Assembly (NCBI RefSeq): GCF_017303275.1
Contig: NZ_JAFKOJ010000002.1
Location: 496,001-560,000, forward strand
From: Bacillus sp. NTK034
Lineage (GTDB): Bacteria > Bacillota > Bacilli > Bacillales > Cytobacillaceae
Reading direction: 5' to 3'
DNA length: 64,000 bases
In this document: positions 57,163 through 64,000 of the stretch, in pieces
Layout: each line of letters opens with the position of its first letter
Numbering within the stretch: position 1 is the stretch's first letter
Position numbers and translations under genes: made by a program
Notes under the pieces: generated by a model
What the model was told of the DNA's origin: nothing
What the model saw: only the letters and a program-made list of their open reading frames with translations
The model's database searches: none

Positions 57163-57582
57163 CTAAATATAAAACATATAAGCATCCGATTCACCAGTAT
57201 CAGTATGGCTGGCAAGGTCTTCGAGTGTTGTATTATCAAGCACATCTTTCACGGCATCACGAATGCGCATCCACAGTTCTCTCTTTGCAGGCTCTTCATC
57301 TTCAATGCCTTCCACCGGGCTAATCGGCCCTTCAAGCACTCTGATAATATCACCGGCAGTAATTTTTGTCGGTTCTTTCCCTAAAATATATCCGCCGTAT
57401 GCACCTCGGATGCTTTTTACAAGACCGGCATTCCGGAGGGGAGCTATAAGCTGCTCCAGATAGTGCTCAGACAGATCATTCGTCTGGGCAATCGACTTTA
57501 ACGATGTAGGACCTTCCCCATGCTTTTTAGCTAATTCAATCATTATAGTTAAACCATAACGGCCTTTAGTAGATATTTTCAT
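57163..57582 (-). CDS. cymR: Cysteine metabolism repressor CymR (Rrf2 family)
   Basis: A 139-residue Rrf2 winged-helix regulator that represses cysteine uptake and synthesis genes in complex with CysK. The N-terminal MKISTKGRYGLTIMIELAKKHGEG and GLVKSIRGAYGGYIL wing are clear. The protein contains no cysteine at all, so it cannot bind an iron-sulfur cluster like IscR. GAGGTG precedes the ATG. It overlaps the upstream membrane-protein stop by one base. Confidence 0.93.
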   Translation of the reverse strand: MKISTKGRYGLTIMIELAKKHGEGPTSLKSIAQTNDLSEHYLEQLIAPLRNAGLVKSIRGAYGGYILGKEPTKITAGDIIRVLEGPISPVEGIEDEEPAKRELWMRIRDAVKDVLDNTTLEDLASHTDTGESDAYMFYI

Positions 57583-58268
57583 CAGCTTGCACCTCTATCC
57601 TTTTCTTTAAGCATTTGATTCGCATAAACACCCTTTTCTTTAAGCTTTGCCAAAAATCGGTCAGTTAAAGCCTGGCACTGCGGCAAAGCTGCTCCGACAA
57701 TTGGCCCGACTGCCAAACTGAGCACAATGGTTCCCCAAAAAACAGGTCCTCCTAGCTGCCATCCAACAGCCAGCACAGCAATTTCCATTAAGGCTCTCAC
57801 ATTTCTAACCTTCCAGCCGGTTTTTGCTGTCAATGCAATCATCAGGCTATCCCTCGGACCGGCTCCGAGCTGCGCCGAAATATATAGCCCCATCCCATAG
57901 CAATAAACAACTATGCCAAAACCGAACATGGCTATTTTCCCCGCCAGCCCATTTGGTGTCTGCATAAACGGCAAAAGCAAATATGCGTCAATAAACAGAC
58001 CAATCAGTATCATATTCAAGAATGCACCGGCCTGTGGAAATTCCTTTGAAATCAGTGCTGCAGCAGCTAATATGAAGATCCCGACAATGATGGACCAGCT
58101 GCCTATTGTCAGTCCAAGCTGGTAGTACAGCCCAACATGCAGAACATCCCAGGGAGTTGCCCCTATATCAGCTACTATTAACAAAACAATACCCAGGCTC
58201 ATGACAAGCAGCCCTGTTAGATACACCATAAACCTGGGACCGATTTGCCCTTTATTTTTCAATAACAT
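57582..58268 (-). CDS. YczE/YitT-type membrane protein
   Basis: A 228-residue polytopic membrane protein with about five helices (e.g. FMVYLTGLLVMSLGIVLL, IGSWSIIVGIFILAAAALI) and the family signature DIGATPWDVLHVGL and LGAGPRDSLM. Substrate unknown. Its stop (TGA) and the cymR start share one base (TGATG), which implies translational coupling. This gene is not next to cymR in B. subtilis. Confidence 0.88.
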   Translation of the reverse strand: MLLKNKGQIGPRFMVYLTGLLVMSLGIVLLIVADIGATPWDVLHVGLYYQLGLTIGSWSIIVGIFILAAAALISKEFPQAGAFLNMILIGLFIDAYLLLPFMQTPNGLAGKIAMFGFGIVVYCYGMGLYISAQLGAGPRDSLMIALTAKTGWKVRNVRALMEIAVLAVGWQLGGPVFWGTIVLSLAVGPIVGAALPQCQALTDRFLAKLKEKGVYANQMLKEKDRGAS

Positions 58269-58522
58269 GTGCCCAACGCTCCCTGCAAGAACAGCATTAA
58301 TATATGAAGATTAAATCCTTAGTAATATTATAGACTTTTGACATTATAGCATATTTTAGGAGGAAAAGGAGCAGGACGGGATTGAACTTAGGACAAAGCA
58401 GCCTGTGGCCTAATTGATTTCACTGCAGGAAATGTTATGGTATCTTAAATAGAAAGAGAAAACTTTGTTAAAAAGTGATGGGCAGGGCCTAAGTCTGCCT
58501 GCATAAGGCTGGAGTGATAACT

Positions 58523-59788
58523 TTGAACATTAAACCTCTTGCATTCCGGATGAGGCCGAGAACGATTGATGAAATCATTGGCCAGGAGCATCTTGTTTCA
58601 GAAGGAAAAATTATTTATCGCATGGTGCAGGCTAAGCAACTGTCATCGATGATTCTGTACGGACCCCCAGGTATAGGCAAAACTTCGATTGCAAGTGCCA
58701 TTGCAGGGAGCACCAAATACGCTTTCCGTACCTTAAATGCTGTAACCAACAATAAAAAAGATATGGAAGTGGTAGCGGCAGAGGCCAAAATGTCCGGAAA
58801 GGTTATTCTGCTGCTCGATGAAGTCCATAGACTTGATAAAGGCAAACAAGATTTCCTGCTGCCCTATCTGGAAAATGGCAGCATCACTTTAATTGGCGCC
58901 ACAACCAGCAATCCTTATCATGCAATTAACCCGGCTATCAGAAGCAGGTGCCAAATTTTCGAACTAAAGCCGCTGTCAGCTGATGAAATAAAAAAAGCAC
59001 TGATAAGGGCATTGCTGGATAAGGAACGAGGTCTTGGCAATAATCAAACTAATGTTACTGAGGAAGCGCTGATGCATCTTGCCACCGCTTCAAATGGTGA
59101 TGTCAGAAGCTCGCTAAATGCATTGGAACTGGCTGTGCTTTCTACAAGAGAAGATGAAGAAGGAATCATCAAGATTGACTTGTCTGTTGCCGAAGAATGC
59201 ATTCAGCAAAAAAGCTTCACACACGATAAAGATGGAGATGCCCATTACGATGTCTTATCCGGGTTTCAAAAGTCCATCCGCGGAAGCGATGTAAATGCGG
59301 CATTGCACTATTTAGGAAGATTAATTGAAGCAGGCGACCTGCAAAGCATAAGCAGAAGACTTTTGGTTATCGCCTATGAAGATATCGGACTGGCATCGCC
59401 GCAAGCGGGAGCCAGAACCCTTGCAGCCATCGAAACAGCTGAAAGGATTGGATTCCCGGAAGCAAGGATTCCGCTTGCAAATGCGGTCATTGAGCTCTGC
59501 CTTTCTCCAAAATCCAATTCAGCATACACAGCATTGGATTCCGCAATAGCGGATATCCGCGCAGGCAAAAGCGGTGAAGTCCCCGATCACTTGAAGGACG
59601 CCCACTACAAAGGAGCAAAGGAGCTTGGCAGAGGCATCGGCTATCTGTATCCTCACGATTATGAAACAGGCTGGGTCAAACAGCAGTACTTGCCTGACAG
59701 AATTAAAAACAAGGTGTATTATCAGCCTAAGAAAACAGGCAAATTTGAACAGGCATTAGCATCTGTCTATGAAAAACTCCTTAAATAG
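58523..59788 (+). CDS. rarA: Replication-associated recombination protein RarA
   Basis: AAA+ ATPase (yrvN, MgsA/WHIP family) acting at stalled replication forks. The 421 residues have IIGQEHLV, Walker A YGPPGIGKTS, Walker B LLLDEVHRLDK and sensor 1 IGATTSNPYHA, then the C-terminal MgsA tetramerisation region. GGAG lies 8 nt before the TTG at 58523; the GTG nine bases earlier is inside the ribosome site. Own terminator downstream. Confidence 0.96.
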   Translation: MNIKPLAFRMRPRTIDEIIGQEHLVSEGKIIYRMVQAKQLSSMILYGPPGIGKTSIASAIAGSTKYAFRTLNAVTNNKKDMEVVAAEAKMSGKVILLLDEVHRLDKGKQDFLLPYLENGSITLIGATTSNPYHAINPAIRSRCQIFELKPLSADEIKKALIRALLDKERGLGNNQTNVTEEALMHLATASNGDVRSSLNALELAVLSTREDEEGIIKIDLSVAEECIQQKSFTHDKDGDAHYDVLSGFQKSIRGSDVNAALHYLGRLIEAGDLQSISRRLLVIAYEDIGLASPQAGARTLAAIETAERIGFPEARIPLANAVIELCLSPKSNSAYTALDSAIADIRAGKSGEVPDHLKDAHYKGAKELGRGIGYLYPHDYETGWVKQQYLPDRIKNKVYYQPKKTGKFEQALASVYEKLLK

Positions 59789-59825
59789 CAAAAGGTCCGG
59801 CGCAATGCCAGACCTTTTGCTATTT
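59783..59825. terminator. Convergent terminator between rarA and the ABC permease
   Basis: AAATAGCAAAAGGTC and GACCTTTTGCTATTT form a perfect 15-bp stem (59783-59797 with 59811-59825) between the converging genes. Confidence 0.85.
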
Positions 59826-59831
59826 GCGCTT

Positions 59832-60791
59832 TTAAGCTGAAACATCCCTTTTATTAAACACATAAAATGCAAGCACCTGGAAAAGGAGGAAGTATATAAA
59901 TATCATCATGATGGAAAATCCAATCGTCATCCCCTGAACCATTGGCATTCCTTCAAAATATTGAAGAAGATCTGTATTGGCAAAAAGGCTGTATTTGGCC
60001 CAATCATATTTCATTGCAATCAGCCTTGTGACCTGTCCTCCCATAAACATCAGAAACAAGGAAAGTCCGATCGCCAGCGAGCTATTCCTGAAAACAGCTG
60101 AAATCATAAAAGCCATGGTTGCAAGCATAAGCATATTAACGGATTTAAGGCCATAATAAGCTATCAGATGAAGTCCCATGCTCTGTTCTGTCACTGTTCC
60201 ATTGTAATAATATAAATAAGGAATTGCTTTTTCAGGAAATCCAAAGAGGAGTCCGCCAAGAAGTGCTGAATATCCGAAAAGGACGGCAAGTACCAGCAGG
60301 CCGAATAAAATCACGGTAATATATTTTGCTCCCAGGATTTTAACTCTTTTGATAGGCCTAATCAAAAGAAGTTTGATGGTTCCCCATGTAAACTCACTCG
60401 CCACGATTCCCCCGGCAATGATAATCGTAAACAGGCCGGCAAGTTCAATCAGCTGAGAGGTATCTGAAACAAATCCCCAGACAGAGTATTCCTGATTCGG
60501 TGAAACATCATTCTTAATTCTGTATTCGTTAATGGCAATCTCCCTCTGATACTGTTCCTTCATTTCTCTGGGAGCCATTTCCCCCATCTCCTCAAGCTGT
60601 TTTTGATAGCTTTCGTTCTGGGTCTGCAGTCCTCTCTTCCATTCCATATTATCCGGGACAGTTCCCCCGCTTTCCTGATATTTTATAAAGGCGCCTGCAA
60701 CAGTCGTCATAATTAAAAGAAGTCCGATCATGACATATGTACCCGGCCGCCTAAAAATCTTCATCCATTCATTTTGAATCAGTCCGAGCAT
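59832..60791 (-). CDS. ABC-2 type transporter permease
   Basis: A 319-residue permease with about six membrane helices, opening MLGLIQNEWMKIFRRPGTYVMI, with a large extracytoplasmic loop (about residues 35-105) before the second helix. It pairs with the ATPase just upstream, whose stop overlaps this start by 23 nt. GGAGG lies 8 nt before the ATG at 60789-60791. Exporters of this type often provide resistance to peptide antibiotics; the substrate here is not known. Confidence 0.88.
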   Translation of the reverse strand: MLGLIQNEWMKIFRRPGTYVMIGLLLIMTTVAGAFIKYQESGGTVPDNMEWKRGLQTQNESYQKQLEEMGEMAPREMKEQYQREIAINEYRIKNDVSPNQEYSVWGFVSDTSQLIELAGLFTIIIAGGIVASEFTWGTIKLLLIRPIKRVKILGAKYITVILFGLLVLAVLFGYSALLGGLLFGFPEKAIPYLYYYNGTVTEQSMGLHLIAYYGLKSVNMLMLATMAFMISAVFRNSSLAIGLSLFLMFMGGQVTRLIAMKYDWAKYSLFANTDLLQYFEGMPMVQGMTIGFSIMMIFIYFLLFQVLAFYVFNKRDVSA

Positions 60792-61710
60792 CACCTGCAC
60801 CTCCTTTGTACTCTGTTACTTCCAGAAAACGGTCTTCCAATGTTTTGGTCACTTCACGGACTGCAAATATTTTCATTTCTTCCCCGACTAACGATTTTAT
60901 CATTTCAGGTATGTCTTCCCGGACAAGCGGAAGTATCACGCTATTTTCTGTTAGCTGTACAGGCAAACCAGGCTGTGCATTCTGTAAAATTCTATTTGCT
61001 TTTTCAGGATCATCCACTTCTACTTCATAAACCTTTTCTTTCCCCTGTACAAAATCACTGATGTGCTGAACATCAATCAGTTTCCCGTTTTGAATGATGC
61101 CGATTCTGTCACACATCATTTCCATTTCAGATAGTAAATGGCTGGAAACAATGACAGCCATTTCTCTTTCTCTCGTAAGCATCCTCAGGTGATCCCGAAT
61201 CTCCCTGATCCCTGCAGGATCAAGCCCATTCGTAGGTTCATCCAGAATAAGGATTTTGGGATCATGCAAAAGACACTGTGCAAGACCTAGCCTCTGCCTC
61301 ATGCCAAGAGAGTATGTTCTGACTTTATCATGAACCCGATCCGCCAATCCTACAAGCTCAACCGTTTCATCAATTTTTTCTTTCGTTACACCTTTTGACA
61401 TTCGTGCATAATGGACCAGATTTTGATACCCTGACAAAAACTTATACATCTCAGGATTTTCTACAATGGCTCCAATATGGGAAACCGCCTTTTCAAAATC
61501 GGTTTTGATGCTGCTGCCAAGAATTTTAATGTCCCCGGAAGTAATGCCGATCAATCCCACCAGCATTCGAATAGTGGTGGTCTTACCTGCACCGTTTGGG
61601 CCAAGGAAACCGAATACCTCTCCCTTTTTCACCTCAAAGCTGACAGAATCAATAATCGTTCTTCCTTTTATTACTTTTGTAACGTCCTGTATTTCTACAA
61701 GAGTATCCAT
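60769..61710 (-). CDS. ABC transporter ATP-binding protein
   Basis: A 313-residue ATPase with Walker A LGPNGAGKTTT, signature YSLGMRQRLGLAQ, Walker B ILILDEPTNGLDP and the H-loop VSSHLLSEME, then a BcrA-type C-terminal domain. The ATG at 61708-61710 (MDTLVEIQD) has GGAGGAGG upstream; the extra 41 codons before it lack homology. Partner of the downstream ABC-2 permease. Confidence 0.93.
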   Translation of the reverse strand: MDTLVEIQDVTKVIKGRTIIDSVSFEVKKGEVFGFLGPNGAGKTTTIRMLVGLIGITSGDIKILGSSIKTDFEKAVSHIGAIVENPEMYKFLSGYQNLVHYARMSKGVTKEKIDETVELVGLADRVHDKVRTYSLGMRQRLGLAQCLLHDPKILILDEPTNGLDPAGIREIRDHLRMLTREREMAVIVSSHLLSEMEMMCDRIGIIQNGKLIDVQHISDFVQGKEKVYEVEVDDPEKANRILQNAQPGLPVQLTENSVILPLVREDIPEMIKSLVGEEMKIFAVREVTKTLEDRFLEVTEYKGGAGDARTDSK

Positions 61711-61886
61711 ATAGGTATCCTCCTCCCATCTATTAAAGTCCAGCTCTATGCAAACGCCTTTAATGTAGGGATTATTATTTGACTTACACTTTGTTATTTT
61801 ACCTTTCAACAACTGAGAATGGAATATTTTCATCTTTTAGGGTGACGATAAGCCTAACAATCGTATTTTCCAAGGTGGTTAAAAGA

Positions 61887-62396
61887 ATGAAGGAACGGAA
61901 AGACTCATGGAAACCGGAAGATGATCAATTACTCGAAGAAACAGTGCTTGAATACACTTCAAACGGGGATACAAAAGCATCAGCTTTTAAGAAGGCAAGT
62001 ACTGAACTCGGCCGTACAGTTTCAGCATGCCAATACCGCTGGAATACGGTCATAACAAAAAGGGCAGATGATGGATCCCCAAAAACCTTAAGCAATAAAG
62101 CAGACAGTCAAACCCATGGCACTGTTCCCCCTTTCAATTTGGCTCAAGTTATACACTTCTTAAGGAATTTTGCGAAAACACAGCCTGATTCAGAGCAAAT
62201 GAGGGAAAATAAACGTCTGCACGAAGACCAAGTGCACTTAAAACTTCAAAATGAGCAGTTAATCAGAAGGTTGAAGGATAAAGAAGCGGAATTTAAAAAT
62301 CAGCTTATGCAATATGAAGAAATGGCAAGCATTCTGAAAGAAGCCGACCAGCTGCTGAAGCATGAATTTAAAGAAGAGAAAAGAGCTGTTCATTGA
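61887..62396 (+). CDS. RsfA family transcriptional regulator
   Basis: A 170-residue protein of the RsfA/YlbO family. An N-terminal Myb/SANT-like domain (WKPEDDQLLEETVLEY, TVSACQYRWNTVI) is followed by a C-terminal coiled coil (about residues 105-165). RsfA in B. subtilis is a forespore SigF-dependent regulator. The ATG at 61887 has AAGGTGG upstream; the 36 upstream codons are not family-like. Target genes cannot be inferred. Confidence 0.88.
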   Translation: MKERKDSWKPEDDQLLEETVLEYTSNGDTKASAFKKASTELGRTVSACQYRWNTVITKRADDGSPKTLSNKADSQTHGTVPPFNLAQVIHFLRNFAKTQPDSEQMRENKRLHEDQVHLKLQNEQLIRRLKDKEAEFKNQLMQYEEMASILKEADQLLKHEFKEEKRAVH

Positions 62397-62424
62397 TTGG
62401 AGAGACTCCAGGACTTTATATGCG

Positions 62425-62455
62425 AAAGACCGGCATGCAGCCGGTCTCTTTTCAG
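62425..62455 (+). terminator. Terminator of the RsfA-type gene
   Basis: AGACCGGC (62427-62434) and GCCGGTCT (62440-62447) form a perfect 8-bp stem followed by CTTTTC. It abuts the tcdA stop and may serve both. Confidence 0.85.
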
Positions 62456-63213
62456 TCATTTACACGTGTAATTTTAATATCGCTTAATAGTTCTTTAACT
62501 ACATAGCTGGCCATGATTAAACCTGCAACAGAAGGAACAAATGCGTTTGAAGATGGCGGCATTTTGGCCTTTCTGATTTCAGCATCATCTTTCCCTACTG
62601 TTTTGCGGACATCCTCCCGGATAACGATCGGGCTTTCATCCGAGAATACAACCGGAACGCCTTTTCTGATTCCTTCTTTTCTAAGGCGTGTGCGGATAAC
62701 CTTAGCGATCGGGTCAGTATGAGTTTTGAAAATATCAGCAATCTGGAACCTGGTCGGATCCATTTTATTTGCAGCACCCATGCTTGAGATCATTGGAATC
62801 CCTCTGTTCAAGCATTCCTTCATTAAATGAATTTTATAAGAAATCGTATCGGAAGCATCAACTACAAAGTCGAGACCATAATCAAAGAATTGCTCATAGG
62901 TTTCTTCCGTATAAAACATTTTTAAAGCAATTACTTCACATTCAGGATTGATATCCTTGATTCTTTCTTTCATTAAATCCACCTTTGGTTTCCCGACAGT
63001 AGATAATAAAGCGATAACCTGTCTGTTTACATTTGTAATATCAACATCGTCTTTATCAACCAGCACAAGCCGGCCAACACCGGAACGCGCCAATGCTTCC
63101 GCTGCAAAGGAACCAACTCCGCCTATGCCCAATACTGCAACGGTACTATTTTTCATTTTTTCAAGGCCTTCTTTGCCAATAGCCAATTCATTCCTGGAAA
63201 ATTGGTGAAGCAT
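62452..63213 (-). CDS. tcdA: tRNA threonylcarbamoyladenosine dehydratase TcdA
   Basis: E1-like enzyme (yrvM) that cyclises t6A37 to ct6A in tRNAs. 253 residues: adenylation domain with VLGIGGVGSFAAEAL near residue 28, VDKDDVDITNVNRQ and VVDASDTISYKI. It complements MtaB in this window, which acts on the same base. The ribosome site before the ATG is weak. Between 6S RNA and the RsfA-type gene. Confidence 0.93.
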   Translation of the reverse strand: MLHQFSRNELAIGKEGLEKMKNSTVAVLGIGGVGSFAAEALARSGVGRLVLVDKDDVDITNVNRQVIALLSTVGKPKVDLMKERIKDINPECEVIALKMFYTEETYEQFFDYGLDFVVDASDTISYKIHLMKECLNRGIPMISSMGAANKMDPTRFQIADIFKTHTDPIAKVIRTRLRKEGIRKGVPVVFSDESPIVIREDVRKTVGKDDAEIRKAKMPPSSNAFVPSVAGLIMASYVVKELLSDIKITRVND

Positions 63214-63453
63214 ATATATATCAACCCCATCAGATGTTATTTAGAAAGCATGTATTATCTTATACCCGATAATGAATATATCATACTTGAATTTTAAAGC
63301 AAGTAGTTCTATAGGATTAATGACATTAAGATTTTAAGCAATAATTAAGCCGCAACTTTCTCTCCAATAGTGTTAACAGCACTAAAATATTTAATCCTTA
63401 TCACATTTCAGCAATAGCTCAGCTCCGGGTATGATCATATTGAACAGGACAAC
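63214..63453. other. Non-coding gap between tcdA and 6S RNA
   Basis: AT-rich, about 240 nt. No gene, terminator or confident promoter recognised. It should contain the tcdA promoter. Confidence 0.4.
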
Positions 63454-63454
63454 A

Positions 63455-63484
63455 AAAAATCCATGCTCACAAGCATGGATTTTT
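63455..63484. terminator. Terminator of 6S RNA
   Basis: AAAAATCCATGCT and AGCATGGATTTTT (63455-63467 with 63472-63484) form a 13-bp stem, with a T-run on the minus strand. Confidence 0.9.
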
Positions 63485-63499
63485 ACAATCGTATGTATT

Positions 63500-63689
63500 A
63501 AAGAGTCCCAATCGTGCCGTCGCTGTTGATGCCCTCGTTTTGAACCCGCACTCAGCAGGTGGGTGTCCTGTTTCCTGCGTTTGTAAGTCCTCATCCATGA
63601 GGCTTTTACGCTGCCGGAAAACTCCGGACTCCCGAAGGAATAATGTTGGTCAAAATTTCAGGTTTTACAACGAACACATCAGGACTCTT
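63500..63689 (-). ncRNA. bsrA: 6S RNA (BsrA/6S-1 type)
   Basis: The minus strand begins AGAGTCCTGATGTGTT and ends GCACGATTGGGACTCT, so the two ends pair as the closing stem. Internal landmarks match Bacillus 6S-1 RNA: GGGAGTCCGGA, GAGTGCGGGTTCAAAACGA and GAGGGCATCAACAGCGA. About 190 nt, located between aspS and tcdA, as bsrA is in B. subtilis. It binds sigma-A RNA polymerase as a promoter mimic. Confidence 0.95.
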
Positions 63690-63703
63690 CATTTATTGAT
63701 ATG

Positions 63704-63732
63704 ATCATATCACACGGTTTCTTCTTTTTCAA
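63704..63732 (-). promoter_or_regulatory. Sigma-A promoter of 6S RNA
   Basis: -35 TTGAAA (63727-63732), a 17-nt spacer and -10 TATGAT (63704-63709) lie just upstream of the RNA. The start site should be a few bases before the mature 5' end, fitting 5' trimming. Confidence 0.85.
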
Positions 63733-63875
63733 GCTGATGAAATAGGGCAAACTTGAACAGTTTTATCCATTTTATTCCTTAAAATTAGATATCCTGTCTA
63801 AAAATCAGGAGTTACTTCCCAGTTTATTTTTCTGAAAAATGATTTTTTTCTACCATTTAAACATTATATAGGAAA

Positions 63876-64000
63876 TTACTCACTTTTTTTCAGATTAAGC
63901 GCTAAGTGCAAATCATTAAGCTGGGACTGGCTAACTTTACCAGGAGCTTCTGTAAGCACACAGCTTGCACTGGCTGTTTTAGGGAAAGCAATCGTATCCC
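63876..64000 (-). CDS. aspS: Aspartate-tRNA ligase, C-terminal end (partial)
   Basis: The last 40 residues of Asp[21 protein letters not shown] is the typical class II synthetase motif-3 downstream region, followed by [12 protein letters not shown]. The gene continues beyond position 64000, so its N-terminus, catalytic motifs and start are not visible. Same order aspS-6S RNA-tcdA as in B. subtilis. Confidence 0.93.
   Translation of the reverse strand, partial: DTIAFPKTASASCVLTEAPGKVSQSQLNDLHLALNLKKSE

Overview
The window is a chromosomal segment from a low-GC Gram-positive endospore former of the family Bacillaceae. The evidence is gene order plus sporulation genes (spoIIP, gpr, an uninterrupted sigK, sda, an rsfA-type regulator and a YjcZ-type small protein). 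The order matches the Bacillus subtilis interval running from yqeV (mtaB) to aspS. Genus is not certain; a Cytobacillus/Mesobacillus-like Bacillus would fit. No tRNA or rRNA gene, intact insertion sequence, prophage or CRISPR array was seen.

Layout. 1-8.2 kb: heat-shock operon hrcA-grpE-dnaK-dnaJ-prmA-rsmE-mtaB, read leftwards from a sigma-A promoter and a perfect CIRCE operator. 8.2-14.2 kb: hemW, lepA, yqxA, spoIIP, gpr. 14.4-21.3 kb: rpsT (+), holA, a bcr1-like repeat plus a second structured stretch, yqzM (+), late-competence genes comEA-comEB-comEC and divergent comER. 21.3-26.4 kb: the housekeeping run yqeG-yqeH-aroE-yqeI-nadD-yqeK-rsfS-yqeM. 26.4-31.2 kb: sda behind four DnaA boxes, divergent psd/pssA, pepF and two small genes. 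31.3-34.3 kb: a lipoprotein, sigK, several tiny genes and a yrzI-type peptide operon. 34.3-45.7 kb: yrhC, mtnN, yrzA, yrrS, pbpI, greA, udk, the tRNA wobble-uridine genes trhP2-trhP1-trmR, then mltG, yrzB, ruvX, yrzL. 45.9-57.6 kb: alaS under a T-box, yrrI, small genes, recD2, yrrB, mnmA, iscS-type yrvO and cymR. 57.6-64 kb: a YczE-type membrane protein, rarA (+), an ABC exporter pair, an RsfA-type regulator (+), tcdA, 6S RNA and the end of aspS.

Functional links. Chaperones and their repressor share one operon with three modification enzymes. YrvO supplies sulfur to MnmA and sits beside the cysteine regulator CymR. TrhP1/TrhP2/TrmR make and methylate 5-hydroxyuridine in tRNA. Psd and PssA form a divergent phosphatidylethanolamine pair. 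Sda links replication initiation to sporulation.

Most of the window is conserved core genome, and I found no convincing new multi-gene system. The parts most worth a second look are the yrzI-type peptide operon with four short reading frames (33.65-34.28 kb), the bcr1-like element and its structured neighbour (15.96-16.31 kb), the DnaA-box cluster at sda, and the greA terminator that overlaps the pbpI ribosome binding site. Several starts were moved from the longest open frame to a GTG, TTG or internal ATG because a Shine-Dalgarno sequence and family length agree there.
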